Source: Fulvimonas sp. R45
Lineage (GTDB): Bacteria; Pseudomonadota; Gammaproteobacteria; Xanthomonadales; Rhodanobacteraceae
NCBI RefSeq assembly: GCF_030504985.1
Contig: NZ_JASERU010000003.1
Span: 248,001-312,000 of the forward strand
DNA: 64,000 nucleotides
Direction of reading: 5' to 3'
The position numbers were made by a program, and so were the translations under genes. The notes beneath the pieces were generated by a model, which was not told the origin of the DNA, did not search any database, and was given only the letters and a program-made list of their open reading frames with translations. Every line of letters begins with the position of its first letter. Within the stretch, counting starts at the first letter, position 1. Shown one piece after another: positions 25,441-34,101 of the stretch.

Positions 25441-26319
25441 ATGGTGCGCGACCTGTCCCCCTCCCGCACCGCCGACGCGGCCGGTACATCGCCCGCCCGT
25501 CCGACGACCGCCCCACCGCCCCTGCCCTCCTCGCCGCCCCGCCTCCGGCCTCGGGCCCCCGGGCTGTGGGCCGCGTTGGGCCTGCTGGCGATGTACTTCC
25601 TGCTGCAGCTGGCCTTCGGCGTGGGCACCGGCTTCGTGGTCGGCCTGGTCGAGGGCCTGCGCCACGCCGGCGAACCGGGCGCACGCATCCAGCAATACGT
25701 GATGGCCGCGATGCAGCGCCCCGACATGCAGGTGGCGATGGTGGTGCTGACCGTGCCGCTGGCGGCCGCGGCATCGATGTACGTGGCCTGGCGCAACTGG
25801 CCCGCGCTGTGGTCGCTGTCGCCGCCGCCCGGCTTCGGCCTGGTGCGCGCGGCGCCCGCGCGCTACTACGCGGCGGCGGTGGCCCTGGGCCTGCTGTTGC
25901 CGCCGCTGGGCGGCCTGCTGACCCAGTGGCTGGCGCACGGCCAGCCGGTGGCGCAGAACGTGGAGCAGCTGGGCCAGAGCGCCACGCCCGGCCTGCGCCT
26001 GGCGCTGGCGCTGATGGTGGTCAGCATCGGCCCGCTGGTGGAGGAGGTGCTGTTCCGCGGCGTGCTGCTGTCGGCCCTGCTGCGGCGCCTGCCGGTGGCC
26101 GGCGCGGTGGTGGCCTGCGTGCTGCTGTTCGGCGCGGCGCACCTGCCGGGCCTGCACTTCAAGTGGTACGCGCTGCCCGACCTCATGCTGCTGGCCGCGA
26201 CGCTGTGCTGGCTGCGGCTGAAGTCCGGCTCGCTGTGGCCGGCAGTGCTGGCGCACGGCCTGAACAACGCGGTGGCGATGGTGGCGCTGTTCGCCGCGCT
26301 GGCGCAGCATCACCCCTGA
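25441..26319 (+). CDS. CPBP-family intramembrane glutamic endopeptidase
   Basis: A 292-residue multi-pass protein of the CAAX-protease/bacteriocin-processing (ABI) family. A Pro-rich cytoplasmic N-terminus of about 40 residues precedes roughly seven helices. Motif 1 is EEVLFRG (E201/E202, R206), motif 2 carries the His in [11 protein letters not shown] (about 234-244) and motif 3 is [12 protein letters not shown]. The substrate is unknown; relatives process peptides or act in immunity to bacteriocins. Its 3' end overlaps maf, on the other strand, by 10 bases. Confidence 0.88.
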   Translation: MVRDLSPSRTADAAGTSPARPTTAPPPLPSSPPRLRPRAPGLWAALGLLAMYFLLQLAFGVGTGFVVGLVEGLRHAGEPGARIQQYVMAAMQRPDMQVAMVVLTVPLAAAASMYVAWRNWPALWSLSPPPGFGLVRAAPARYYAAAVALGLLLPPLGGLLTQWLAHGQPVAQNVEQLGQSATPGLRLALALMVVSIGPLVEEVLFRGVLLSALLRRLPVAGAVVACVLLFGAAHLPGLHFKWYALPDLMLLAATLCWLRLKSGSLWPAVLAHGLNNAVAMVALFAALAQHHP

Positions 26320-26894
26320 TCGAGGCCCGCCTCGCGCAACAGCCGCGCGGTCTCGAACAGCGGCAGGCCCATCACCCCGGAATAGCTCCCTTCCAGGTAT
26401 TCGACCAGGGCCGCGCCGCGGCCCTGGATGGCATAGGCGCCCGCCTTGCCGAACGACTCGCCGGTGGCCACGTAGGCGGCGACGGCCGCCTCGTCCAGCG
26501 CGGCGAAACGCACCCGCGACACGCACACCGCGTCCAGCTCACGCCCGGCGCCGACCAGCCACGCCACCGAGACCACCTCGTGGACGCGGCCCGACAGTCG
26601 CCGCAGCATCGCCGCCGCGTCGGCGGCGTCGCGCGGCTTGCCGAACACCTCGTCGTCCAGCACCACCTCGGTGTCCGCACCCAGCACCCAGGCACCGGCG
26701 GCGGTGCCCAGCTTCGCCAGTCCCGCGCGCGCCTTGTCGCGGGCAACGCGGCTCACGTAGTCCCGCGGCGGCTCGTGCGGCGCCCGCACTTCCGGCACCT
26801 CCACGTCGAGCACGGCGAAGGTCGCGCCCAGCTGTTCCAGCAGCTGGCGCCGGCGCGGCGACTGCGAGGCGAGATGCAGCAGGCCCGCGCTCAC
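26310..26894 (-). CDS. maf: Maf-family nucleotide pyrophosphatase
   Basis: A 194-residue house-cleaning pyrophosphatase acting on noncanonical dTTP/UTP or m7GTP-type nucleotides. [39 protein letters not shown] and [10 protein letters not shown] are the family motifs in order. The start codon overlaps the stop of the upstream acetyltransferase gene by 4 bases. In related genomes maf follows rlmH, as here, with one added gene between. Confidence 0.92.
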   Translation of the reverse strand: MSAGLLHLASQSPRRRQLLEQLGATFAVLDVEVPEVRAPHEPPRDYVSRVARDKARAGLAKLGTAAGAWVLGADTEVVLDDEVFGKPRDAADAAAMLRRLSGRVHEVVSVAWLVGAGRELDAVCVSRVRFAALDEAAVAAYVATGESFGKAGAYAIQGRGAALVEYLEGSYSGVMGLPLFETARLLREAGLDQG

Positions 26895-27340
26895 AGCGTG
26901 ACGGCGTATTCGCGGAACTGGGTGTCGCGCTGCCAGCCCAGCGATTCGTACAGCGCCTGCGCGGCATGGTTGTCGTGTGCGGTGGACAGCGACAGGCTGG
27001 CTGCGCCCAGCGCCTTCGCGTGGGCCATCGCGGCCTCGACCAGGGCCTTCGCCACGCCCTGCCTGCGCGCCGCCTCCGCCACGAACAGGTCGTTGAGCAG
27101 GTAGGTGCGCACCATGCGCACCGAGGAGAACAGCGGGTAGAGCTGGGTGAAGCCCAGGCCCGCGCCCTGCGCGTCGTGCGCCAGCAGGATCAGCGATTCG
27201 TGGTGGCGGAAGCGCGCGGCGAGGAAGTCGCGCGCCCGCGCCGGGTCGGACGGCTGGCCGTAGAACCGGCGGTAGCCATCGAACAGCGGCGCCAGCGCGT
27301 CGAGGTCGTGGATGCCGGCCTGGCGGATCTGGAACGACAT
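26891..27340 (-). CDS. GNAT-family N-acetyltransferase
   Basis: A 149-residue acetyltransferase. [32 protein letters not shown] holds the acetyl-CoA loop (RxxGxA) and [18 protein letters not shown] the usual closing strand-helix. A GGGAAGA ribosome site precedes the ATG. It lies between rlmH and maf and overlaps maf by 4 bases, so it has joined this conserved operon. The substrate is not known. Confidence 0.88.
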   Translation of the reverse strand: MSFQIRQAGIHDLDALAPLFDGYRRFYGQPSDPARARDFLAARFRHHESLILLAHDAQGAGLGFTQLYPLFSSVRMVRTYLLNDLFVAEAARRQGVAKALVEAAMAHAKALGAASLSLSTAHDNHAAQALYESLGWQRDTQFREYAVTL

Positions 27341-27380
27341 GGGTCTTCCCGGTTGCGATGAGGCGCCCAGCTTCGCACGG

Positions 27381-27854
27381 CTATCCGGCGCGGTGGTAGG
27401 GATGCCCGGCCACGATGGTCGCGGCGCGGTAGAGCTGCTCGGCCAGCACCAGCCGCACCAGCATGTGCGGCAGGGTCAGCGGGCCCAGCGACCAACGCTG
27501 GTCGGCGCGTTCGAGCACCGCGGGCGCGTGGCCGTCGGGGCCGCCGATCAGGAAGGCCAGGTCGCGCCCGGCCATGCGCCAGTGCGCCAGTTGCCGCGCC
27601 AGTTCCTCGCTGGACCACGGCTTGCCGCGTCCGTCCAGCGCTACCACGTGGACGTCGCGCGAGAGCGCGGCGAGGATCGCGGCGCCTTCGTCGTGCATTG
27701 CCCTGGCGTCGTCGCGCCCCTTGCCGCGGGCGCCGGGCTTCAGTTCCACCAGCTCCAGCGGCAGTTCGTGCGAGAGGCGCTTGCGGTATTCGGCGAAGCC
27801 CTCGGCCACCCAGCCGGGCATGCGTTCCCCGACGGCGATGAGGCGCGCGCGCAT
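27381..27854 (-). CDS. rlmH: 23S rRNA (pseudouridine1915-N3)-methyltransferase RlmH
   Basis: A 157-residue SPOUT methyltransferase that methylates pseudouridine 1915 of 23S rRNA in complete ribosomes. RLIAVGERMPGWV starts the protein, and the knot has FLIGGPDGH and WSLGPLTLPHMLVRLVLAEQLYRA. Two adjacent ATGs are available (27854 and 27857); the former matches the family N-terminus. It is normally next to rsfS; here about 325 bases of repeats separate them. Confidence 0.95.
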   Translation of the reverse strand: MRARLIAVGERMPGWVAEGFAEYRKRLSHELPLELVELKPGARGKGRDDARAMHDEGAAILAALSRDVHVVALDGRGKPWSSEELARQLAHWRMAGRDLAFLIGGPDGHAPAVLERADQRWSLGPLTLPHMLVRLVLAEQLYRAATIVAGHPYHRAG

Positions 27855-27894
27855 CATCGCCGTCCAAAGGCAAAAGCCGGCGCGCAACGCCTGC

Positions 27895-28175
27895 GTTCGC
27901 CTCCTCTCCCCTGCGGGGAGAGCGCCGCCCTGAGCGGGTCGAAGGGGATTGAGGTGAGGGGCGGGTGCTCGCGGAAGGGGCCACCGAAGCGACGCCTCGC
28001 TCCAAGGCAAACGTATCGCAAGGTTGCCCCTTCACCCCAGCCCTCTCCCCGACGGGGAGAGGGAGCAAAGGCTGTCGCCTCGTGGCGGGTCCGTCGCAGG
28101 GTTGCCCCCTCGCCCCGGCCCTCGCCCCAACGGGGAGAGGGGGAGGGTCGGCGCTCTCCCCGGAGGGAAACCCGG
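27895..28175. repeat. Intergenic palindromic repeat cluster between rsfS and rlmH
   Basis: The 325-base gap is filled by tandem units: CTCCCCTGCGGGGAG, then CTCTCCCCGACGGGGAGAG, then a CCCCAACGGGG hairpin, linked by GTTGCCCC(T/C)TC(A/G)CCCC(A/G)GCC stretches. They match, reversed, the cluster at 11.4-11.6 kb. No gene is seen. Confidence 0.75.
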
Positions 28176-28179
28176 GCGC

Positions 28180-28566
28180 TCACCCCGCGCTCGCGGCGTC
28201 CAGTCCCGGCTCGCGGTCGCCCACCGTCCACAGCCGCTCGAGGCCGTAGAACTCGCGGATGCGCGGCAGCATCACGTGGACGATCACGTCGCCCAGGTCC
28301 ACCAGCACCCATTCGGCTTCCTGCTCGCCTTCCACGCCCAGCGGCATCACGCCCGCCTTCTTGGCGAACTTCACCACTTCGTCGGCGATGGATTTCACGT
28401 GGCGGGCCGAGGTGCCGGAGGCGATCACCAGCAGGTCGGCGATGGAGGTCTTGCCGCGGACGTCGATCTCGCGGATGTCCTTGGCCTTCAGTTCTTCCAG
28501 CGCGTCGACGACGGTCTTGCGCAGGGCGGCCGTGCTGTCGGCCTTGGCGTTGCGGGTCGTGCTCAA
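28180..28566 (-). CDS. rsfS: Ribosome silencing factor RsfS
   Basis: A 128-residue Iojap/DUF143 protein that binds uL14 and blocks subunit joining when nutrients are short. The core is ALEELKAKDIREIDVRGKTSIADLLVIASGTSARHVKSIADEVV followed by EWVLVDLGDVIVHVMLPRIREFYGLERLW; the tail is short. In relatives nadD lies directly upstream; here nadD is 19.5 kb away in the same orientation and an unrelated flavin enzyme gene takes its place. Confidence 0.95.
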   Translation of the reverse strand: MSTTRNAKADSTAALRKTVVDALEELKAKDIREIDVRGKTSIADLLVIASGTSARHVKSIADEVVKFAKKAGVMPLGVEGEQEAEWVLVDLGDVIVHVMLPRIREFYGLERLWTVGDREPGLDAASAG

Positions 28567-28672
28567 GTGCGGGGGCCTCGCGGCGTGGTCTGCGCGCGGT
28601 GTGGCGCGGGCGCAGTATAGCCGCCCGCCGCCGCGGCCATGTCAAGGCCGCGGAAAGGCCCCGCGTGGGGAT

Positions 28673-29737
28673 TCAACACAGCGCGCGTGCCGCGGTCTCG
28701 TACTCGTCCATCAACACGGCGACCAGTTCGGCGGCAGGCAGCGTGCGCGCCATCGCGGCGGCCTGGCCGCACCACTCGGAGAGCAGGTCGCCGCGCCCCG
28801 CCTGGGCGGCGGCGCGGCGCAGCGGGGCGGTGAGCGCGTTGAGGACGGGATACGGCGGCAGCCGGTCCGCCTCGGCCTCCATCGCCACCACGTAATGGTT
28901 GCGCAGGCCGCGCGCGGCGCGGCCGGAGAAGCTGCGGATGGTGACCACGCGATGCTCCTCCACGTTCGGCAGGTCGCGCTTCCACGCCGGCGCGGCGGCG
29001 GATTCCGGGCAGGCCAGGAAGGCCGTGCCGAGCTGGCTGGCCGCCGCGCCCAGCACCTCGGCGGCGAGCATGCCGCGGCCGTCCATGATGCCGCCCGCGG
29101 CGATCACCGGGATCTCCACCGCACGCGCGATCAGCGGCAGCAGCGCGAACAGGCCGACCATCGCCTCCTCCGGCGCATGCAGGAAGCTGCCGCGGTGGCC
29201 GCCGGCCTCGGCGCCCTGGGCGCATACCGCGTCGGCGCCGAGCTCGGCCCAGGCGCGCGCCTCGGCCACGCTGGTGGCGTTGCCGACCACCGCGATGCCG
29301 CGCTGCTTCAGTTCCCGCACCTGCGCCGGGGAAATCAGGTCGAAGGTGAAGCTGGCCGCCGCCGGGCGCGCCTCGCACAGCGCGGCGAACTGGTCGGAGA
29401 AGCGCGGCGCCCAGCGCGCCGGCAGCGCCGTGCGCGCATCAAGGCCCTCGCGCTCCATCAGGGCGTCGAGCAGCCCGCGCGCCCGCTCCACCGCCGCCAT
29501 GTCGGGCGTGAAGTCGTCGGGCAGCACGAACAGGTTGATCGCGAACGGACGGTCGGTGGCCGCGCGTACCTGCGCGGCCTGGTCGAGGATGGCCTGCGGC
29601 TCCAGGTAGCCCGCGCCCAGCGAACCCAGGCCGCCGGCGCCGGAGACCGCGGCCGCCAGGGCCGGCGTGGTGGATCCGGCCATCGGGGCCTGGACCAGGG
29701 GGTGCTCGATGCCGAGCCGGCGCGTGAAGGAGGACAT
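28673..29737 (-). CDS. Nitronate monooxygenase-like FMN oxidoreductase
   Basis: A 354-residue TIM-barrel flavoprotein of the 2-nitropropane dioxygenase family (PF03060). Family signs are HPLVQAPMAG at the N-terminus, GSLGAGYL, CAQGAEAGGHRG (catalytic/FMN region with the conserved His) and AAGGIMDGRG. It probably oxidises nitronates such as propionate 3-nitronate, detoxifying plant or fungal nitro compounds; some relatives are enoyl reductases. The ATG at 29737 is preferred to the GTG three codons upstream. It sits directly upstream of rsfS with a 106-base gap. Confidence 0.88.
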   Translation of the reverse strand: MSSFTRRLGIEHPLVQAPMAGSTTPALAAAVSGAGGLGSLGAGYLEPQAILDQAAQVRAATDRPFAINLFVLPDDFTPDMAAVERARGLLDALMEREGLDARTALPARWAPRFSDQFAALCEARPAAASFTFDLISPAQVRELKQRGIAVVGNATSVAEARAWAELGADAVCAQGAEAGGHRGSFLHAPEEAMVGLFALLPLIARAVEIPVIAAGGIMDGRGMLAAEVLGAAASQLGTAFLACPESAAAPAWKRDLPNVEEHRVVTIRSFSGRAARGLRNHYVVAMEAEADRLPPYPVLNALTAPLRRAAAQAGRGDLLSEWCGQAAAMARTLPAAELVAVLMDEYETAARALC

Positions 29738-29803
29738 GCGGGCCACCGCGTGCGGGAAACCGCGGCCATTATCCGCCTGCCGTGTCGGCCCGGGATGAAT
29801 GCC

Positions 29804-29834
29804 GTGCCGGGACGGGCGGCGCCCGCCCCGGCAC
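29804..29834 (-). terminator. Terminator-like hairpin after the MXKDX gene
   Basis: 14-base arms (GTGCCGGGACGGGC and its complement, one mismatch) around a 3-base loop, 9 bases beyond the MXKDX stop. No T-run. Confidence 0.45.
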
Positions 29835-29842
29835 GTGGCGGG

Positions 29843-30133
29843 TCAGCCGCCGTTGCCGTCCTTCTTCATGTCCATCGAGTCCTTCATCTTCATCGCGTCG
29901 TCCTTCTTCATCCTGTCGTCGTGCCGCATGGCGTTGTGCTTCTTCATCGCGCCGTGCTTCATCGCATCCTTCTTCATCATGCCGTCCTTGTGCATGGCGC
30001 CCTGCTTCATCGCGTCGTGCGACATGGCCGGGCCGGAGGAGGCGGGCATCGCGTCCTGCGCGGAAACGGGGGCGACGGCGAAGGCGCCGACGGCGGCGGC
30101 GACGGCCAGAGCGGCGAGCATGCGTGCGTTCAT
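29843..30133 (-). CDS. Exported MXKDX-type Met/Lys/His-rich protein
   Basis: A 96-residue periplasmic protein. A signal peptide (cut near VSAQDA, about residue 25) is followed by degenerate pentapeptide repeats, MHKDG, MKKDA, MKHGA, MKKHN, MKKDD, MKMKDS, as in the family named for its MXKDX repeat. Its high content of Met and His hints at copper/metal binding or at sacrificial methionine oxidation; both are inferences. The gene has its own GTAACC-N16-CGAA promoter, so it belongs to the local sigF-type regulon with dipZ and msrB. Confidence 0.85.
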   Translation of the reverse strand: MNARMLAALAVAAAVGAFAVAPVSAQDAMPASSGPAMSHDAMKQGAMHKDGMMKKDAMKHGAMKKHNAMRHDDRMKKDDAMKMKDSMDMKKDGNGG

Positions 30134-30192
30134 GGTGGTGTCCTTCGGAAGGAAAAAGGAAATGGAAACGGCTTCGCCGTCCCGTTCCTTGC

Positions 30193-30218
30193 TTCGCCCG
30201 GGCTGCCGCACCGGTTAC
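30193..30218 (-). promoter_or_regulatory. sigF-type promoter of the MXKDX gene
   Basis: On the minus strand: GTAACC (30218-30213), exactly 16 bases, CGAA (30196-30193). This is the form reported for Caulobacter SigF promoters, to my recollection. Transcription would start near 30186, about 53 bases before the ATG. Confidence 0.75.
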
Positions 30219-30236
30219 GTCGCTGCCGCGGCAGCG

Positions 30237-30890
30237 TCAGTGCCGCGACAGCAGCCGCCCGCCCATCGCCGCGTTCGCCGCCACCACGATGCCCACCGCC
30301 AGCGCGTGGGTGAGCAGGTCGGTGGCGGCCGCGTCGAAGGAATGGCAGATCTCCAGCAGGCTGGCCGACGCGGCCGCGCTGGCCAGACCCACCAGCAGCG
30401 CGGTGAGCACCGGCCGCAGCGGGCAGGCGCGCCGCAGCAGCCACACCATCAGCGCCGACAGCGGGATCGAGAAGCTGACGATGAACACCAGGCAATCGGC
30501 CGACTGGTGCATGGTGGCGATGCTGGTGTCCGGCGCCAGCCAGGTGCGCAGGCAACCCAGGCCGCTGGCGCCGATCCACAGCAGCGCGCCGGGCAGCGGC
30601 AGCCACGCCCAGGCGCGCGAGCGCCCGGGCACGCCGAGCACGAATGCCGCCCACGCGGCGCAGACCGTGGTGAGCACCGCGCCGGCGGCGGCCCAGCCCA
30701 GGTCCGGCGCACCGGCCCAGCGCCGCAGCATGAGGCCGGCGCCGTAGTGCATCAGCAGCAGGGCCGCGAGCACCGCCACCGCCAGCAGCCAGCCGAGCGT
30801 GCGCAGCCACGGCGGCGGCAGCCGCCGCACCGGCGACAGCTCCGCGCCGAGCGCATCGATCAGGGCCTGGTGGCGTGGGTCGGACGACAT
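30237..30890 (-). CDS. nrsF: NrsF-type (DUF1109) membrane anti-sigma factor
   Basis: A 217-residue protein with about six membrane helices, from 31-55 to 195-212, and a short cytoplasmic N-terminus. It belongs to the DUF1109/NrsF group that holds SigF-type sigma factors inactive at the membrane. Caulobacter NrsF depends on two conserved cysteines near 131 and 181; this protein has C133 and C182 at equivalent places (plus C77, C113, C156). It starts 5 bases after the sigma stop. It should release the sigma factor under metal (chromate, cadmium) or oxidative stress. Confidence 0.88.
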   Translation of the reverse strand: MSSDPRHQALIDALGAELSPVRRLPPPWLRTLGWLLAVAVLAALLLMHYGAGLMLRRWAGAPDLGWAAAGAVLTTVCAAWAAFVLGVPGRSRAWAWLPLPGALLWIGASGLGCLRTWLAPDTSIATMHQSADCLVFIVSFSIPLSALMVWLLRRACPLRPVLTALLVGLASAAASASLLEICHSFDAAATDLLTHALAVGIVVAANAAMGGRLLSRH

Positions 30891-30895
30891 GGTGT

Positions 30896-31552
30896 TCAGG
30901 GTTCTCCGTGCAGTCGACCGCGCAATGCCTTCAGCGCGCGGTGCAGGTTCACTTTCAGGGCGCCGGCGTTGCGCCCGGTGGCGGCGGCCGCCTCGGCCAG
31001 CGACTGTTCCTGCAGTCCCAGTTGCTCCACCGCCTGGCGCTGGCCCGGCGGCAGGCCGGCGATGGCCTGGCGCAGGCGCTGCGCCTGCTGCGTGCGTTCG
31101 CTTTCGGCGCTGGCGTCGTCGCGTCCGGCGTGCTGGTCGAGCGCGAGTTCGTCGTGCACCTCGCGGCGGTCGCGGCGGCCATGGCTGCGCAGGGCGTCGA
31201 TCGCACGCCGGGCGGCGATGGCGGCCAGCCAGGCGTCGTACGAACGCGACGGGTCGTAGGTGTGGCGTACACGGTGCACGGTGAGCAGGGTCTCCTGCAC
31301 CACGTCGTCCAGCGCGTCCACCGGCACGCCCTGGCGGCGCGCGACACTGCGCACCAGCGCCACCGAGTCGGCCAGCACGCGCTCGTAGGCGCGGCGGTCG
31401 CCGGCCTGGGCGGCGGCCATCCACGCGGCGCGCCGGTGGTCGGCCTGCTCGCTGGGACTGGCGGGTTCGGCGGACACGACGGCGCGGCGATCCGGTGGCG
31501 GAGAAAGTCCGTCATCTAGTACCCGGAAGCCGTCGGCGGTCAAGAGGAGCAT
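30896..31552 (-). CDS. ECF sigma factor, SigF-like (NrsF-controlled)
   Basis: A 218-residue ECF sigma factor. Region 2 is at AAQAGDRRAYERVLADSVALVRS and DDVVQETLLTVHRVRHTYDPSRSYDAWLAAIAARRAID; region 4 is GLPPGQRQAVEQLGLQEQSLAEAAAATGRNAGALKVNLHRAL. It is paired with the DUF1109 anti-sigma gene. The start is uncertain: a promoter at 31610-31585 with transcript start near 31578 rules out the first open codon (31585), leaving ATG 31552 or the downstream GTG 31477. Its promoter (GTAACG-N16-CGAA) suggests autoregulation. Confidence 0.88.
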   Translation of the reverse strand: MLLLTADGFRVLDDGLSPPPDRRAVVSAEPASPSEQADHRRAAWMAAAQAGDRRAYERVLADSVALVRSVARRQGVPVDALDDVVQETLLTVHRVRHTYDPSRSYDAWLAAIAARRAIDALRSHGRRDRREVHDELALDQHAGRDDASAESERTQQAQRLRQAIAGLPPGQRQAVEQLGLQEQSLAEAAAATGRNAGALKVNLHRALKALRGRLHGEP

Positions 31553-31584
31553 GCGTGTCCGGAATCGTGGAACCCATCCAGCCA

Positions 31585-31610
31585 TTCGCCGCGACCGCCG
31601 CGCGCGTTAC
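31585..31610 (-). promoter_or_regulatory. sigF-type promoter of the sigma/nrsF operon
   Basis: On the minus strand: GTAACG (31610-31605), 16 bases, CGAA (31588-31585). One base differs from the two other copies, spacing is identical. Confidence 0.65.
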
Positions 31611-31633
31611 CCTGCCACCGCCACCCCGGCGGA

Positions 31634-31660
31634 TGTAACCATCGCCGGCGCCGCATCGAA
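31634..31660 (+). promoter_or_regulatory. sigF-type promoter of dipZ-msrB
   Basis: TGTAACC (31634-31640), 16 bases, CGAA (31657-31660). Transcription would start near 31667, 27 bases before the dipZ ATG. It lies back to back with the sigma operon promoter. Confidence 0.75.
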
Positions 31661-31693
31661 TATCCCGTCGAACCCCATCGGGAATTGCTAGCC

Positions 31694-33421
31694 ATGATCG
31701 TGCTCCTGCTCGCCTACCTCGGCGGCGTACTCACCATCCTCAGCCCGTGCATCCTGCCGGTGTTGCCGTTCGTGTTCGCGCGCGCCGACCGGCCGTTCAT
31801 GCGCAACGGCCTGCCGATGCTGGCCGGCATGGCGCTCACCTTCGCCCTGGTCGCCACGCTGGCGGCGGTGGGCGGCGGCTGGGCGGTGCATGCGAACCAG
31901 TACGGCCGCGTCGTCGCGCTGGTGGTGCTGGCCTTCCTCGGGCTGACCCTGCTCTCCACCCGTCTGGCCGAATGGATCACGCGGCCGTTCGTGGCGCTGG
32001 GCAACAAGCTGTCGCAGCGTTCGGCCGGCGACGGCGATTCGGTCTGGGGCTCCATCGGCCTGGGCATCGCCACCGGCCTGCTGTGGGCCCCGTGCGCGGG
32101 GCCAATCCTCGGCCTGCTGCTGACCGGCGCGGCGCTGAAGGGCGCCAGCGTGGGCACCACCCTCCTGCTGCTGGTCTACGCCGCTGGCGCCGCCACCTCG
32201 CTGGCGCTGGCGCTGGCCGTGGGCGGCCGGGTGTTCGCGCTGATGAAGCGTTCGCTGGGCGCCGGCGAATGGGTGCGCCGCACGCTGGGCGTGCTGGTGC
32301 TGTGCGGCGTGGCGGCGATCGCGCTCGGCGTGGACACCGGCCTGCTCACCCGCGTCTCGCTGGCCGGCACCAACCGCATCGAGCAGAAGCTGATCGACGC
32401 GGTGAGGCCGGTGCCGACCGCCTCGGCGGAACCCGCGCCGCAGGCCGGCCAGCCGCTGCCGGTGGAGGGCACGTTTCCCTCGCTGGCCGGCGCCACGCAA
32501 TGGCTCAACAGCGCGCCGCTGGCGCCGGCGTCACTGCGCGGCAAGGTGGTGCTGGTCGATTTCTGGACCTACTCCTGCATCAACTGCCTGCGCTCGCTGC
32601 CCTACGTCGAGGCCTGGTACCAGAAGTACAAGGACCACGGCCTGGTGATCATCGGCGTGCACGCGCCCGAGTTCGCCTTCGAGAAGGACCCGGCCAACGT
32701 GGCCGCGGCGGTGAAGCGGCTCGGCGTGACCTACCCGGTGGCGCTGGATGACGACTACGCGATCTGGCAGGGCTTCAACAACGAATACTGGCCGGCCGAC
32801 TACTTCATCGACGCGCAGGGCCGGATCCGCCACCACTATTTCGGCGAGGGCGGTTATGCCGAAGGCGAGGACGTGATCCGCCGCCTGCTCGCGGAGGCCG
32901 GCCAGACCGACCTGCCCGGCGGCTACGTGCAGCCCGGCGCCAAGGGGGCGCAGGCGGCCTCCTCCGGCGACGCCATGCGCTCGCCGGAAACCTACGTCGG
33001 CTATGCCCGCGCCGAAGACTTCGCCAGCGGCCCGGTGGCGCACGACGACGCCTTCGTCTACCGCGCGCCGGCGACGCTGGCGACCAACCAGTGGGCGCTG
33101 GACGGCCGCTGGACGGTGCACCCGCAGGACGCCACGCTGGAACGCGCCGGCGGCCGCATCACCTACCGCTTCCGCGGCCGCGACCTGCACCTGGTGCTGG
33201 GCCCCGGCACGGACGGCAGGCCGGTGCGCTTCCGCGTCACCCTGGACGGCAAGGCGCCCGGCGCCGACCGCGGCATGGACACCGATGCCGACGGCAACGG
33301 CACGGTGACCTCGCAGCGCCTGTACCAGCTGGTGCGCCAGGCCCACGGCACCGGCGAGCGGGTGTTCGAGATCACCTTCCTCGACCCGGGCGTGCACGCC
33401 TACGCCTTCACCTTCGGTTGA
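31694..33421 (+). CDS. dipZ: DipZ-type CcdA-thioredoxin fusion
   Basis: A 575-residue inner-membrane disulfide carrier. The N-terminal CcdA/DsbD-beta domain (about 1-200) has Cys in SPCILPVLPF and APCAGPILGL; a TlpA-like thioredoxin domain (about 275-400) has VDFWTYSCINC with a CINC active site; a C-terminal beta domain (about 430-575) completes the DipZ architecture. Electrons pass from cytoplasmic thioredoxin to periplasmic targets, plausibly the exported MsrB encoded 25 bases downstream. ATG at 31694 is preferred to the TTG at 31685. Confidence 0.92.
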   Translation: MIVLLLAYLGGVLTILSPCILPVLPFVFARADRPFMRNGLPMLAGMALTFALVATLAAVGGGWAVHANQYGRVVALVVLAFLGLTLLSTRLAEWITRPFVALGNKLSQRSAGDGDSVWGSIGLGIATGLLWAPCAGPILGLLLTGAALKGASVGTTLLLLVYAAGAATSLALALAVGGRVFALMKRSLGAGEWVRRTLGVLVLCGVAAIALGVDTGLLTRVSLAGTNRIEQKLIDAVRPVPTASAEPAPQAGQPLPVEGTFPSLAGATQWLNSAPLAPASLRGKVVLVDFWTYSCINCLRSLPYVEAWYQKYKDHGLVIIGVHAPEFAFEKDPANVAAAVKRLGVTYPVALDDDYAIWQGFNNEYWPADYFIDAQGRIRHHYFGEGGYAEGEDVIRRLLAEAGQTDLPGGYVQPGAKGAQAASSGDAMRSPETYVGYARAEDFASGPVAHDDAFVYRAPATLATNQWALDGRWTVHPQDATLERAGGRITYRFRGRDLHLVLGPGTDGRPVRFRVTLDGKAPGADRGMDTDADGNGTVTSQRLYQLVRQAHGTGERVFEITFLDPGVHAYAFTFG

Positions 33422-33446
33422 TCGGTTCGGGACCAGGGAGTCCGCC

Positions 33447-34064
33447 ATGTCACGCATCGACGACGTCGTCGCGATGGACCGCCGCCGCTTCCTCCGTTCC
33501 GCCCTGGCCGGCGGCGCCCTGCTCGCGGTCGGCGGCAGCCTCGCGCTGCCGCGCCTGCTCGCCGCGGGCAGCGGCTGGCCGCCGGGCCTGATCCGCACCG
33601 AACCCGGCGAGGTGCTGCTGGAGGTCTTCGCCGACGACGGCCGCGACCTCGGCGCGCGGCGCCTGCCGCGGCTGGTGCTGAGCGACGCCGAATGGCACCG
33701 GCGGCTGTCGCCGGCGGCGTTCGACATCCTGCGGCGCGGCGGCACCGAACGGGCCTTCAGCGGCGCGCACGAGCGGCCGGCGGCACGCGGCCTCTACCGC
33801 TGCGCGGGCTGCGCCACCGCGCTGTACGACGACGCCACCCAGTTCGACTCCGGCACCGGCTGGCCCAGCTTCTGGCGGCCGATCTCGAAGCACAACGTAG
33901 TCCAGCTCGACGACGACAGCCTCGGCATGGAACGCACCGAGGTGCGCTGCGCATGCTGCGGGGGCCACCTCGGCCATGTCTTCGACGACGGCCCGCGCCC
34001 GACCGGGCTGCGCTACTGCATGAACTCCCCGGCGCTGCGCTTCGTGCCCAGGGCAGCGGGCTGA
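33447..34064 (+). CDS. msrB: Tat-exported methionine-R-sulfoxide reductase MsrB
   Basis: A 205-residue MsrB with an N-terminal Tat signal (DRRRFLRSALAGGALLAVGG), so it acts in the periplasm on oxidised methionine in exported proteins. Zinc cysteines are in YRCAGCATAL and CACCGGHLGH; the substrate-binding segment is FDSGTGWPSFW and the catalytic Cys is in RYCMNSPALRF. It follows dipZ by 25 bases, probably on one sigF-type transcript, which would supply its reductant. Confidence 0.92.
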   Translation: MSRIDDVVAMDRRRFLRSALAGGALLAVGGSLALPRLLAAGSGWPPGLIRTEPGEVLLEVFADDGRDLGARRLPRLVLSDAEWHRRLSPAAFDILRRGGTERAFSGAHERPAARGLYRCAGCATALYDDATQFDSGTGWPSFWRPISKHNVVQLDDDSLGMERTEVRCACCGGHLGHVFDDGPRPTGLRYCMNSPALRFVPRAAG

Positions 34065-34101
34065 CAGGGGCGCAATGCCCCCGCACGGACGCGGCGCGGG
34101 A

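Noticed and set aside
27895-28175. Regular repeats considered as a CRISPR array
   Set aside because: Units differ in length and are palindromic with no uniform spacers, and no cas gene is near.
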